From: Planctomycetales bacterium ZRK34
GTDB lineage: Bacteria > Planctomycetota > Phycisphaerae > Phycisphaerales > Zrk34
Assembly: GCA_014873095.1 (NCBI GenBank)
Contig: CP050848.1
Location: forward strand, 4,647,850-4,711,849
Direction of reading: 5' to 3'
Length of the DNA: 64,000 bases
Under the pieces are notes generated by a model, which worked only from the letters and a program-made list of their open reading frames with translations, had not been told where the DNA came from and searched no databases. Positions 20,563-29,341 of the stretch are shown here, in pieces. The position numbers and the translations under genes are program-made. Positions within the stretch are counted from its first letter, which is position 1, and every line of letters starts with the position of its first letter.

Positions 20563-21106
20563 CGCCACACACATCCCGCAATCCACTGCAAAGTCAGCAT
20601 CACGCACTTGCCCAACTCTCGCACTCACCCCGAATCACACATGCCCCAGATCACAAAATCACGCCAAGCTCACACACCCTCGCCTCCATTCGCATACATA
20701 CCCCAACTCACACACCCCACATAACGATTCTCACTCGCATGTCTTCCGAACAATCTTCGTAGCACGCCGAAACATGATGCTCCATACAAAGATCACATAT
20801 ATGATATATGAAAAATATTATATATCATATATGTGATCTTTGCGGAGCTTGGAGCGGTTTAATTCGGCACGGTTGGTTTTGTGTGAACGTAAGCGTAAGC
20901 GTGAGCATGAGCGTGAATTGGGGATGAGTATTGCGGGGGTGATTTCGGCTAGGGCGGGGCGTGTCGCTACATCGTGCGGGAGAATAGCTGACCGACAAGT
21001 AGTGGTGGGGGACACTCGCGTGTTTTAATGAAGTAGTTGTCCACTGTGCCCTAGGTGGCTGGGCAGCAGACTCGCGCTGAACAAGCGATTGTTACGGTGG
21101 GGGCGG
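20563..21106. other. Convergent intergenic region with strand-skewed flanks and hairpin
   Basis: 544 bp between the convergent respiratory operon and the DUF1802 gene. By hand count the left flank (20563-20787) has about 95 C to 25 G and many CTCACACACCC-like words. The right flank (20842-21106) has about 105 G to 46 C, including a degenerate 6-bp run near 20886-20915 (CGTAAG, CGTAAG, CGTGAG, CATGAG, CGTGAA). The hairpin lies between them. Transcripts arriving from either side are thus C-rich and G-poor, as expected of Rho loading regions. No gene is seen. Confidence 0.75.
20788..20841. repeat. AT-rich 54-nt perfect hairpin element, copy 2
   Basis: Arms 20788-20809 and 20820-20841 are perfect 22-nt inverted complements around GAAAAATATT. 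The arm begins AAAGATCACATATATG. Compared with 2838-2891 the only changes are a compensating base pair (A:T to C:G). As with copy 1, it lies between convergent genes with C-rich sequence to the left and G-rich to the right on the plus strand. Confidence 0.9.
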
Positions 21107-21670
21107 TCAGAGACTGAATGCCGCATCGACTCGGCGGAGGATTTCGTTGAAGGCGGCATCGTCGAGGGCCGGGACGGCGCCTGTGTCGTCGACCTCGTCG
21201 CCTTCGTTCAGCGGGATCCAGCTTTTGCAGCCGCCGTAGCGCCAGTCGTTGGTGATGGTTTTCGGCGCGGCCAGCTTCGCGGCGCGGATCGCCACCAGGT
21301 ACAGCGGATGATCCGGCTTGTAGTTGAAGCGCATGTCGATCTGTTCGCTGGTCCAGCAGTGCAGATCGTCGAGCTGATCGAATGCGGCGCGGCTGGGCAC
21401 TTCCCAGATCTTTGCCGCCTCGCCCATGGCCGAGAGCGTGTACTCGGCGGGCTCTTCCATGACGTTGACCCGATCGCGAAACGCCGGTTTGATCATCTGC
21501 GGCTTCTGATGCAGGTATGACGGAAACAGCGCAAACCGCGGGTGCTCCAGTTCAAACACCCCCGCGCCGGCATCTTCGTGAATGCCCCCCTTGCGCAGCA
21601 GCAGCGCCAGCGAGCCTTCGGCCAGCAGATCACACACGATCGACCATTCCTTCAAAGCGACATTCAGCAT
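21107..21670 (-). CDS. DUF1802 family protein
   Basis: 187 aa, soluble. The start MLNVALKEWSIVCDLLAEGS and LLLRKGGIHEDAGAG, FELEHPRFALFPSYLHQKP are the recognisable core of the DUF1802 family. The function is unknown. A C-terminal half includes the Trp-rich IWEVPSRAAF and YGGCKSWIPL segments. It follows the TrpB2 gene on the same strand but is separated from it by a long inverted repeat, so co-transcription is doubtful. Confidence 0.8.
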   Translation of the reverse strand: MLNVALKEWSIVCDLLAEGSLALLLRKGGIHEDAGAGVFELEHPRFALFPSYLHQKPQMIKPAFRDRVNVMEEPAEYTLSAMGEAAKIWEVPSRAAFDQLDDLHCWTSEQIDMRFNYKPDHPLYLVAIRAAKLAAPKTITNDWRYGGCKSWIPLNEGDEVDDTGAVPALDDAAFNEILRRVDAAFSL

Positions 21671-21696
21671 GTTGCGATAATCTCGGTTCGGGTTTC

Positions 21697-21800
21697 ATCG
21701 CCAAGACAAAGAGTTGACAGGATGAACAGGATATCGAGCTGAACGGCTTCTTATCCTGTTGATCCTGTCGATGTTCTCTTCACTTGGCGCTCTTGGCGAT
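21697..21800. repeat. Nested inverted repeat of the GACAGGATGAACAGGAT type
   Basis: The outer arms ATCGCCAAG (21697-21705) and CTTGGCGAT (21792-21800) and the inner 18-nt arms 21716-21733 and 21752-21769 (one mismatch) form a long cruciform. The inner arm reads GACAGGATGAACAGGATA. It separates trpB2 from the DUF1802 gene and could act as a terminator. I recall such words being common between genes in many environmental genomes; this was not searched. Confidence 0.8.
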
Positions 21801-21807
21801 TAAAACA

Positions 21808-23178
21808 TTAGGCGGAAACTTCGACCGAAGCGCGGGGCAGGTCGGCCAGGGCCTTGTCGATGTTTTCCTGGGGCAGGTCGAAGTCTTCGAGCTCGCCGGC
21901 GAGGTACTTGTCGTAGCTGAGCAGGTCGAAGTGACCGTGGCCGGAGAAGTTGAAGACGATGCATTTTTCTTCGCCGGTTTGCTTGCAGCGGACGGCCTCG
22001 TCGATGGCGGCGCGGATGGCGTGGTTGGTTTCGGGGGCGGGACAGATGCCTTCGGTGCGGGCGAAGAGGACGCCGGCTTCGAAGGCGGCGTTCTGGTGGT
22101 AGTTGACCGACTCGAGGGCGCCGAGCTTGGCCAGCAGCGACACGCTGGGGGCCATGCCGTGGTAGCGCAGTCCGCCGGCGTGAATGCCCGACGGCACGAA
22201 GCCATGGCCGAGCGTGTACATGCAGGCGAGCGGCGCCATGCCGACGCAGTCGCCGTAGTCGTAGGCGTAGCGACCGCGTGTCAGCGTCGGGCAGGCGGAC
22301 GGCTCGACGGCGACCAGACGCGGGCCCTTGCCATCGAGCGTGTCTTTCACATACGGCCAGATCAGTCCGGCGAGGTTCGACCCGCCGCCGGCGCAGCCGA
22401 TGAGCACATCGGGGGTGTCTTCAGCCAGGGCGATCTGTTTTTTCAGTTCGAGGCCGATGATCGACTGATGCGTGCAGACGTGGTTGAGCACGGAGCCCAG
22501 CGCGTAATTGGTGTTGTCATGCGACGCGGCGTCTTCGACGGCTTCACTGATGGCGATGCCGAGCGAGCCGGTCGTGTCGGGGTCTTTTTCGAGGATGCTG
22601 CGACCGGACTGCGTGTCGGGCGAGGGCGAGGGGATGCACTCGGCGCCCCAGAGTTTCATCAGCGAACGGCGGTAGGGTTTCTGCTCGTAGCTGATGCGCA
22701 CCATGTAGACCTTGCACGACAGGCCGAACAGATCGCACGCGAAGGCAAGCGACGAACCCCACTGCCCGGCGCCGGTTTCGGTGGCGATGCGTTCGATGCC
22801 TGCGAGCTTGTTGTAGTAGACCTGGGCGACGGCGGTGTTCGGCTTGTGCGAGCCGGCGGGGCTGACGCCTTCGTTTTTGTAATAGATACGGGCGGGGGTG
22901 CCGAGATGCTTTTCGAGATTGCGGGCGCGCACCAGCGGGCTGGGCCGCCAGATGGCGAGCTTCTCGCGAACCGCATCGGGGATCGGAATCCATCGTTCGG
23001 TGGAGACTTCCTGCTCGATCAGCGCCGGGGGAAAGATCGCGGCCATGTCTTCGGGTGTGACCGGCTCGCCGGTGCGGGGATGACAGTGCGGCGGGATCGG
23101 CTCCGGCAGATCGGCGGCGAGGTTGTACCAGGCGTCGGGGATTTCGGAAACGGACAGGGTATAGCGATTGTCGTGCAC
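21808..23178 (-). CDS. trpB2: TrpB2-type tryptophan synthase beta chain
   Basis: 456 aa, a PLP enzyme that joins indole and serine. GRPSPL-like [17 protein letters not shown], the PLP lysine in [28 protein letters not shown] and the phosphate-binding [15 protein letters not shown] are all present. The length and the N-terminal extension ([11 protein letters not shown]...PEDMAAIFP) mark the TrpB2 branch, which occurs without an adjacent trpA. The GTG start at 23178 has AGGAGG six bases upstream. In TrpB2-only contexts the enzyme may salvage indole; that is inference. Confidence 0.92.
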   Translation of the reverse strand: MHDNRYTLSVSEIPDAWYNLAADLPEPIPPHCHPRTGEPVTPEDMAAIFPPALIEQEVSTERWIPIPDAVREKLAIWRPSPLVRARNLEKHLGTPARIYYKNEGVSPAGSHKPNTAVAQVYYNKLAGIERIATETGAGQWGSSLAFACDLFGLSCKVYMVRISYEQKPYRRSLMKLWGAECIPSPSPDTQSGRSILEKDPDTTGSLGIAISEAVEDAASHDNTNYALGSVLNHVCTHQSIIGLELKKQIALAEDTPDVLIGCAGGGSNLAGLIWPYVKDTLDGKGPRLVAVEPSACPTLTRGRYAYDYGDCVGMAPLACMYTLGHGFVPSGIHAGGLRYHGMAPSVSLLAKLGALESVNYHQNAAFEAGVLFARTEGICPAPETNHAIRAAIDEAVRCKQTGEEKCIVFNFSGHGHFDLLSYDKYLAGELEDFDLPQENIDKALADLPRASVEVSA

Positions 23179-23260
23179 GGATTGCCTCCTTCGTGCATGG
23201 TGGGAACTGCGCCTCGAATGGTTTATGATACGGTTTTCACCGCGAAGAAGGAACTAGAGC

Positions 23261-23614
23261 ATGCCCGTAAAACCCGAGATTGTGTATGAAGATTTTGCGA
23301 AGATCGACCTGCGCGTGGCGACGGTGCTCGCCTGCGAGGCTCACCCCAATGCCGACCGCCTGCTGAAGTTGCAGATCGACCTCGGCGAGCTGGGCCAGCG
23401 ACAGATTTGCGCCGGCGTCCGTGCGTATTACGAACCCGAACAGATGGTCGGCAAGCAGATCATCGTCGTGGCGAATCTCGCCCCGCGCAAGATTCGTGGC
23501 GAGGAGTCCAACGGCATGCTGCTGGCCGCCAGCGCCATGGACGGCGAGCAGGTGCAGGACGTGATTCTGCTGACGCCGGACAAACCACTGACGCCGGGCT
23601 CGACCGTCGGCTGA
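23261..23614 (+). CDS. Stand-alone tRNA-binding domain protein (MetRS C-terminal type)
   Basis: 117 aa, a single OB-fold tRNA-binding domain. IVYEDFAKIDLRVATVLACEAHPNADRLLKL, RQICAGVRAYYEPEQMVGKQI and NLAPRKIRGEESNGMLLAA match the C-terminal dimerisation/tRNA-binding domain of bacterial methionyl-tRNA synthetase and related free-standing proteins (Trbp111, CsaA). It is divergent from trpB2 and ends in a strong terminator hairpin. Whether it partners with a MetRS lacking this domain cannot be seen here. Confidence 0.87.
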   Translation: MPVKPEIVYEDFAKIDLRVATVLACEAHPNADRLLKLQIDLGELGQRQICAGVRAYYEPEQMVGKQIIVVANLAPRKIRGEESNGMLLAASAMDGEQVQDVILLTPDKPLTPGSTVG

Positions 23615-23647
23615 TCGGCTGACCCGTGACATGATGGCGACATGAAA

Positions 23648-23676
23648 GAAGCCCACGCTTTGAAAGCGTGGGCTTC
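23648..23676. terminator. Bidirectional terminator hairpin
   Basis: GAAGCCCACGCTTT (23648-23661) pairs with AAAGCGTGGGCTTC (23663-23676), a very stable stem between the tRNA-binding gene and the convergent SurA-like gene. There is no long T-run, so pausing or Rho may contribute. Confidence 0.8.
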
Positions 23677-23707
23677 ATCATTGGTGTTATTGCAAGTCGG
23701 CTGGAAT

Positions 23708-25651
23708 TCAGCCTGCGGTCTCTTCGGGTTTTTCTTCGGTTTCGGTATCTTCGGCCGGCTTGTCTTCATCCTCGTCGGCGGGGCGTTCGCTGACGAAGTT
23801 GACGCGCTTCTTGACGGCCTCGAGCGACAGCGGCGAACTGGACTCCATGTCCTCCAGGCTCAGCAGCGCCATGAAGTCGGGCAGGCGCGGCTTGATCGCA
23901 TCGTAGGTCTTGATGTCGACCGGCTGATAATCCGTCAGCTTCACCACGACGACCTTCTGCTCGCCGTCGACCGGCACGACGGTCATCTTCGCCGCGTCGT
24001 TGACCTTGTCCAGCCCACCGGCGGCGGCGACTTCCTGGCCCAGGTCAAACACCGCATCGATAAACGCCTGCGACTGGCCCACGATCGGAAGCACCGGGGC
24101 GTCCAGTGAGCCCACGCCCATCATCATCGCCTGCACATCGCGCCCGCTGAACGGGCCGACCGGCGTGATCTTCGTCTTGAACGAATCAGCGAACTTCCCA
24201 AGCCCTTCGGCCTGGGCGCGGTCCAGCAGCTTCTGCGTGCGGTCTTTCAGCAGCTTGTAGGCTTCGAGCCGCTTGGCGTCGGCGACGACCTGATCCTTGA
24301 CCTCGTCGAGCGACTTGGGCTCGCGGGCGGAATCGGCGGCAGTCAGGCGGAAGATGTACTCATCGCCATCGCTGCCGGTCAGTGAACGCGAAGCGATGTT
24401 GACTTGCAGGTGCAGGGCGGCCAGGGGATTGTTCGCCGGCGGGTCCAGTTCACGGGCGGTGGAGATGTACTGGGCCGTGGTGATGCGATTTTCGTTGACT
24501 TCAAAACCGGCCGAGCCGAAGCCTTCGAGCTTGTTGACGGCAGGCAGGTCGAGCCAGCGGTTGTCGATGCGGATCACATCCGGCAGCACGCCGTAGTCTT
24601 TCTGAATCTGCTTGGAGATGTCTTCGAAGCTCGCGGGGATGTAACCTTCGGGGAGGATGAAGTACCCGTCGTTGTCGCGCTTCAGGGAGCGGGTGCTTTC
24701 AGCAAGTTCGGCGCTGATCTGTTTGACGATGCGGTTCTGCTTTTCCTGGGCAAGCTGACGCAGCAACTCGTCGATGACCCGGTCGCGGACCTGGCGATAC
24801 GGCAGGGGGCCCTTGGGGGCATCGGTACCAGACGCTTCGCTTTGCTCAGCGTCGGCGTTGTCTTTTTTCTCCGGGGTCGGCGGCATGTAGCGTTCGGGGT
24901 GGGTCGTGTAGAACTTCTGGGCTTCGACCTCGTCGACCTCGATGGAGTTGGTCACACGCGCCAGCGGCACGCTGATGTATTCGAGCTTCACGCGGCGGGG
25001 CAGGTAGTAACCAAAACCGTACGGCTCGCTACGGCCCTTCGGTGAGTCCTTGTACTTGTCGTAGAGTTCCTGCACCTGGGCATCGGTCGGCTCGGGGGCA
25101 TCGGCCAGCAGCGTGTCAGCATCCACCGGCACCACGTCAACCGTCGCCTGCGAACGGATGCCCTGGGCGAAGTGGGCCAGACGCGGCTCGCTGGGCGGCT
25201 GCGGGGCGATGATCATCTTGCGCAGTTCGAGGATCATCACGGCATGCTGGATCGAACGGACCAGCAACGCTTCGGTCACACCCGACTGCTGCAGCAGCTG
25301 CGCCACGGGTACGCCCTGCGCGGTCATCTGGTCAATCTCGGAGCGGGCCTGGACCGTGGAGGCATAGATGCCGTTGCGGCGGGCGTCGTCGACTTCCAAC
25401 AGCCATTGCAGCGGATCGTCCGGCAGATTGCGAAGCAGATTCGGAACGATGCGTGAGAGCAGTTCCATCTCGGCCGCGGCGGCGTGCTGATCGGCGAAGG
25501 TGATCGTGCGACCATCGACGGTGCCGACCGGCTGCGCGGTGGGGTCGGGTTGGAGGAACTGACCGCCAGCCGGCAGCAGGAAGATCACCATGAGGATCGA
25601 CCCGCCGACGACGAGCAGAATCTTCTGGTACTTGGCAAAGAATCTGAGCAT
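23708..25651 (-). CDS. SurA/PpiD-like periplasmic folding factor
   Basis: 647 aa. An N-terminal signal-anchor (FFAKYQKILLVVGGSILMVIFLLPAGG) tethers a large periplasmic domain. The start (VGTVDGRTITFADQHAAAAEMELL...) and long helical segments are those of the SurA N-terminal/PpiD family of outer-membrane-protein chaperones. A parvulin isomerase motif is not obvious, so it may be a chaperone without isomerase activity. The acidic C-terminus (DEDEDKPAEDTETEEKPEE) is probably disordered. It lies 126 bp downstream of the M48 protease gene on the same strand, a sensible envelope quality-control pair. Confidence 0.78.
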   Translation of the reverse strand: MLRFFAKYQKILLVVGGSILMVIFLLPAGGQFLQPDPTAQPVGTVDGRTITFADQHAAAAEMELLSRIVPNLLRNLPDDPLQWLLEVDDARRNGIYASTVQARSEIDQMTAQGVPVAQLLQQSGVTEALLVRSIQHAVMILELRKMIIAPQPPSEPRLAHFAQGIRSQATVDVVPVDADTLLADAPEPTDAQVQELYDKYKDSPKGRSEPYGFGYYLPRRVKLEYISVPLARVTNSIEVDEVEAQKFYTTHPERYMPPTPEKKDNADAEQSEASGTDAPKGPLPYRQVRDRVIDELLRQLAQEKQNRIVKQISAELAESTRSLKRDNDGYFILPEGYIPASFEDISKQIQKDYGVLPDVIRIDNRWLDLPAVNKLEGFGSAGFEVNENRITTAQYISTARELDPPANNPLAALHLQVNIASRSLTGSDGDEYIFRLTAADSAREPKSLDEVKDQVVADAKRLEAYKLLKDRTQKLLDRAQAEGLGKFADSFKTKITPVGPFSGRDVQAMMMGVGSLDAPVLPIVGQSQAFIDAVFDLGQEVAAAGGLDKVNDAAKMTVVPVDGEQKVVVVKLTDYQPVDIKTYDAIKPRLPDFMALLSLEDMESSSPLSLEAVKKRVNFVSERPADEDEDKPAEDTETEEKPEETAG

Positions 25652-25777
25652 GTCCCGATGGCTCCATGGGTGCGTGAAAGGCCCACAGTATATGTCAAGC
25701 CACGGTCAAAAGCGAAGGCGGCGCGGTGAGAATCCGGGCGGTTGCAGGACGTCGATCAGAGCCCGCAAATCGTGGGA

Positions 25778-26647
25778 TTACTGGGCCTTGGGCTGGGGCG
25801 CGGGCGGCAGTTTTTTCAGCGGCGCCAGGGCCTGCTGCTGGTACGGCGTCGGCTGAAGGGTGTACTGGGGATTGTTGAGCATGGCGGCGTAGCCTTCGTT
25901 GATCTCCTGCTCGACGCGATCGATGCGCGTCTGCGGCAGGGGGTGGGTCTGCAGCATCTCGATGCCCCCGCCGCCGGAGGCGTCCTGCAGGACGTGCATG
26001 ACGCCGAGCATGCCGCGCGGATCGTAGCCGCACTTGGTCATGTAACGCAGGCCCAGCGAGTCGGACTGCGATTCCTGATCGCGGCCGAACTTCAGCAGGT
26101 AAAGATTGCCGCCGGCGCCGAGGGCGGTGTCGATCCACGACTGCTCGGACACAGCACCGACGACCTGCAGGCCGATCTCGAACACCTTGGCGCGGCTCAT
26201 CTGCTGGCCGATGTGCTCGGCGTTGACGTGGCCGACCTCGTGGCCGAGCACGGCGGCGAGTTCGGCTTCGTTTTCAAGCTGCTCCATCAGCCCGCGCGTG
26301 ATGAACACCTTCCCGCCGGGCAGGGCGAAGGCGTTGATGATCGGTGAGTTCAGAGCGAAAAACTCCCACGGCAGGTCCGGCCGCTCGCTGGCTGCGGCGA
26401 GCTTCTGCCCGATCGATGAAACATACGCCTGGACGTTGGCGTCGGGAATCTTGCCGCCGCCCTGCTGAATAAACTGCGGGGCGGCCTCGATGCCGAGGGC
26501 GACCTCCTGGTCTTCGGAGAGCATGTTGAACTGCCGCTCGCCCGTGGCCGGATTCACCGAGCAACCACCCAGTGAAAGCGCCGCCACAGCGCCCAGCAGA
26601 AGCGCTGCGAACGTGTTGAACCATCCGTTGCGTCGAATGTTTGTCAT
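25778..26647 (-). CDS. M48 family zinc metalloprotease, lipoprotein
   Basis: 289 aa. A signal peptide ends in a lipobox (LSLGGC), so it is probably an outer-membrane or periplasmic lipoprotein. The zinc site HEVGH sits in VLGHEVGHVNAEHIGQQ near residue 138, and the third ligand is in DQESQSDSLGLRYM. This matches the BepA/LoiP type of M48 peptidases that degrade or assist misfolded outer-membrane proteins. The ATG at 26647 is preceded by an AGGAG-like stretch. It is divergent from ubiE. Confidence 0.9.
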   Translation of the reverse strand: MTNIRRNGWFNTFAALLLGAVAALSLGGCSVNPATGERQFNMLSEDQEVALGIEAAPQFIQQGGGKIPDANVQAYVSSIGQKLAAASERPDLPWEFFALNSPIINAFALPGGKVFITRGLMEQLENEAELAAVLGHEVGHVNAEHIGQQMSRAKVFEIGLQVVGAVSEQSWIDTALGAGGNLYLLKFGRDQESQSDSLGLRYMTKCGYDPRGMLGVMHVLQDASGGGGIEMLQTHPLPQTRIDRVEQEINEGYAAMLNNPQYTLQPTPYQQQALAPLKKLPPAPQPKAQ

Positions 26648-26761
26648 CTGCCCGCTCCTTGATTTGCTGCGAGGTGTCGGATCACCCCATTATACGCGAC
26701 GAAACGATCGTCAGTTCCCGGCCGGCTTTGCTTTAGCCCCGCAGGAACCTATCATCGCGGC

Positions 26762-27565
26762 GTGAACGTCTCATCGCAAGACCCACAAACCAACGAACCG
26801 GCCTGGACGCAGCGCGATCTGGCGGACAATCCCCATGCCGTCGCTGATAAGGCCCGGCGCGTGCGGCAGATGTTCGCCGCCATCGCCCAGTCCTACGACC
26901 TGAACAATCGTGTCCACTCCATGGGCCGCGATCAGGCGTGGCGGCGCACGGCGGTGAAACTTTGCGAGGTGAAGCCGACCGACGTGGTGCTCGACGTGGC
27001 CTGCGGGACGGGTGACCTGTCGCTGGCATTCGCCGGGGCCGATCCGGCGCCGCGGCGCGTCGTCGGCGTCGACTTCACCCATGAGATGGTGCAGGTCGCC
27101 ACCCATAAGCACGACCAGCATCGCGTCCGCACCGCCAAATCACTGGCGCCCTGCGGTTTCACCGACGGCGATGCGATGCGCCTGCCCGTCGCCGACGATT
27201 CGGTCGACATCGTGTCGATCGCGTTCGGCATTCGCAACGTCGCTGACCCGGCGCTGGCCGTGCGTGAGTTCGCCCGTGTGATGCGGCCGGGCGGGCGGCT
27301 TTGCATTCTCGAATTCTCGCTGCCGACCAATTCGCTGATGCGCAGCGCGTACATGTTCTACTTCAAGCATGTCATGCCTCACACCGCCGCGCTGATCGCG
27401 CGCGACCGCTCGGGGGCCTACAAATACCTGCCGCAGTCGGTCAACACCTTCCTGTCGCGCCAGCAGATGATCGACATGATGAGCGCGGCCGGCTACATCA
27501 ACATCACCGCCAAACCGCTGACCTTCGGCATCGCCGTCGCGTACGTCGGGCATCTGCCGGCATGA
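26762..27565 (+). CDS. ubiE: Quinone-biosynthesis C-methyltransferase UbiE/MenG
   Basis: 267 aa. A SAM-binding Rossmann fold with LDVACGTGDLSLAF (motif I), GVDFTHEMV, GDAMRLPVADDSVDIVSIAFGIRNVADPALAVREFARVMRPGGRLCILEFSLP, the classic UbiE signature, and YKYLPQSVNTFLSRQQM near the end. It methylates demethylmenaquinol (or the ubiquinone precursor), the quinone used by the ACIII-caa3 chain in this window. The start is GTG at 26762; an upstream leader (NVSSQDPQTNEPAWTQRDL) is slightly longer than usual. Confidence 0.93.
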   Translation: MNVSSQDPQTNEPAWTQRDLADNPHAVADKARRVRQMFAAIAQSYDLNNRVHSMGRDQAWRRTAVKLCEVKPTDVVLDVACGTGDLSLAFAGADPAPRRVVGVDFTHEMVQVATHKHDQHRVRTAKSLAPCGFTDGDAMRLPVADDSVDIVSIAFGIRNVADPALAVREFARVMRPGGRLCILEFSLPTNSLMRSAYMFYFKHVMPHTAALIARDRSGAYKYLPQSVNTFLSRQQMIDMMSAAGYINITAKPLTFGIAVAYVGHLPA

Positions 27566-27570
27566 AAAAA

Positions 27571-27603
27571 CCGACGCCCCGTGAGAAACCCACGAGGCGT
27601 CGG
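27571..27603 (-). terminator. Terminator of the sigma/FecR surface-protein operon
   Basis: CCGACGCC (27571-27578) pairs with GGCGTCGG (27596-27603), extended by CGTG/CACG across a short loop. A six-A run just left of it is a U-run for minus-strand transcripts. It closes the seven-gene operon ending at 27634 and also lies 5 bp after ubiE. Confidence 0.75.
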
Positions 27604-27633
27604 GTGCAGGCGGACAACCAGTGTGTGTGACGA

Positions 27634-29316
27634 TCAGCGATGTCGACGGCGCAGGCCCAGCATGCTGAGCAGCGTCAGGCCGGCCGGCAGCGCGGCGGGC
27701 GCGGGAATGCCGGTGGCTTCGAAGTGAGTCAGAATCGTTGAACCGTCCAGCGACGTGTTGTACAGCGCGATTTCATCGAGCAAGCCGCCGTAGAAATACT
27801 TGGGGCCGTTGTCGTCGCCGACGGTATTGCTGATGCGGGTGCCGTTGGAGGCGCCGATCAGGATGCCGCCGGTGTGGCTGGGCACTGAGGAGAAGGTCGG
27901 GTCGGCCGTGTCGACGAGTTCGCCGTTGATGTAGAGCATCAGCACATCGCCGTCCCAGACGGATGCGACGTGGTACGCCGTATCCGCCATGATCGCGTCG
28001 ACGGCTTCAAAGAAGTTGCTGTTGACCCAGATGCCGGCGTGCAGTTCGCCATCATCGATGAAGAGGTTGAACCCGTTGGACGCGCCGCCCTGCTCGTAGA
28101 GCACCTGCGGATCGAGTGAGTTGCCGGCGTCGACATCGTCGGCGCGAAAGATCATCTCGAAAGTTTTGGCGGTGTACGGGCCGGAGGTGTTGATGGCCCC
28201 GTTGCTATTGATATTGAGGCGATCGTCAACGCCGTCGAAATACACCGAGGTATTGTTTGGATCGGTGCCCAGCAGGCCGTGGGAGATGACGCTGGGATTG
28301 CCGCTGAATGTTCCGTCGCCGGCAGCGCTCAGGCCGCTGTAGCTGTTGCCAGCAGCGTCGCTGGTGGTGGCGCTGTTGACAGCTTCGGCGCGCTCGCCGA
28401 GCCGCCAGTAGGTGATCGGGTCAGCATCGAGCACGGCCGTGGCATACTCGGGCGCCGCCACAGCGTCATAGTTGGTCTGCACCTGCGTGGCGTTCAGATC
28501 CTGCTCATGCCATCGCATGATGGCGATCTGGCCGTCGAACCCGCCGAACCCGGACAGGTCGCCGCCCAGTGCCGAGCCGTTGTTGCCGAGGCCGGAGACG
28601 TTGGACCCGTCCCACTGCTGCACGCCGGAGTCATCGTTGGCGCCCGGGCCGGGGTTGGCGGTGTTGAACCCGAGCAGGTTGTCGAAAGTCGGTGTGGCCA
28701 GGCTGCCGTTGATGAAGAGCGAAGCCGAGTCGTTGCCATCGCCTCCGGGCGTGATGGCGCCGACGACCTGAATGAACTCGCCTGTGGTCGGCAGGTCGGC
28801 GGTGATCGTGATCAGGCCGGTGCTCTGGTACTTGGCGCGCCAGCGGATTTGACCATCGGAGATCGTCAGCGACGAGCCGGTGGTGGTTCCGCCGGTTTCG
28901 AAGAGCACCTGGTCGCCGCCGGTCAGGCTGGTCGGTTTGAACCAGATTTCGAAGCTGGCCGGATCGTTGTTCGGATTCGGCGAGCGTGATGTGAACATGC
29001 TGGTGTTGTTCTGCGAGACACCATCATCGTTGCCGTCGAAGCTGTAGGCCGAAGCGATGCCGGCCAGGCGTGTGGGGTCGGCGGAAGTTCGCGTGGGGGT
29101 GTTGGCGTCGTTGCCGATGACCCAGGTGCCGCTGTCGATGATCGAGGTCCACTGGCCGCTGGCTTCACCGGCGTTGTTGGAAGCGTCCCAGGTCAGCGTG
29201 CCTAAATCCTCGGCGGCCCCGGCTGAACCCGCGGCAAGCGCTACGGCGAGCACCGCGGCGGCCGAACGTCGAATGTGTTGCCATTTCCGATTGTTCATTC
29301 TCAAACCTGATTGCAT
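27634..29316 (-). CDS. Secreted LamG-like protein with VPLPA/PEP-type sorting signal (1)
   Basis: 560 aa. Signal peptide (AAAVLAVALAAGSAGA), then two concanavalin A-like (LamG) domains: about 55-215 (AYSFDGNDDGVSQNN...SFEIWFKPTSLTGGDQVLFETGG) and about 350-530 (VYFDGVDDRLNINSNG...FEMIFRADD). The C-terminus IPAPAALPAGLTLLSMLGLRRRHR is a sorting signal: Pro-rich motif, hydrophobic helix, basic end. It is a close paralogue of the next gene upstream and the last gene of the operon. Carbohydrate or matrix binding is plausible for the fold but unproven. An internal ATG at 29298 is an alternative start. Confidence 0.87.
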   Translation of the reverse strand: MQSGLRMNNRKWQHIRRSAAAVLAVALAAGSAGAAEDLGTLTWDASNNAGEASGQWTSIIDSGTWVIGNDANTPTRTSADPTRLAGIASAYSFDGNDDGVSQNNTSMFTSRSPNPNNDPASFEIWFKPTSLTGGDQVLFETGGTTTGSSLTISDGQIRWRAKYQSTGLITITADLPTTGEFIQVVGAITPGGDGNDSASLFINGSLATPTFDNLLGFNTANPGPGANDDSGVQQWDGSNVSGLGNNGSALGGDLSGFGGFDGQIAIMRWHEQDLNATQVQTNYDAVAAPEYATAVLDADPITYWRLGERAEAVNSATTSDAAGNSYSGLSAAGDGTFSGNPSVISHGLLGTDPNNTSVYFDGVDDRLNINSNGAINTSGPYTAKTFEMIFRADDVDAGNSLDPQVLYEQGGASNGFNLFIDDGELHAGIWVNSNFFEAVDAIMADTAYHVASVWDGDVLMLYINGELVDTADPTFSSVPSHTGGILIGASNGTRISNTVGDDNGPKYFYGGLLDEIALYNTSLDGSTILTHFEATGIPAPAALPAGLTLLSMLGLRRRHR

Positions 29317-29341
29317 GACTCAGTTCTCCAGTTGAGTTCGA

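Noticed and set aside
23261..23614. C-terminal fragment of a broken methionyl-tRNA synthetase gene
   Set aside because: It has its own start, full OB-fold and terminator, no upstream synthetase remnants, and stand-alone proteins of this size are well known.
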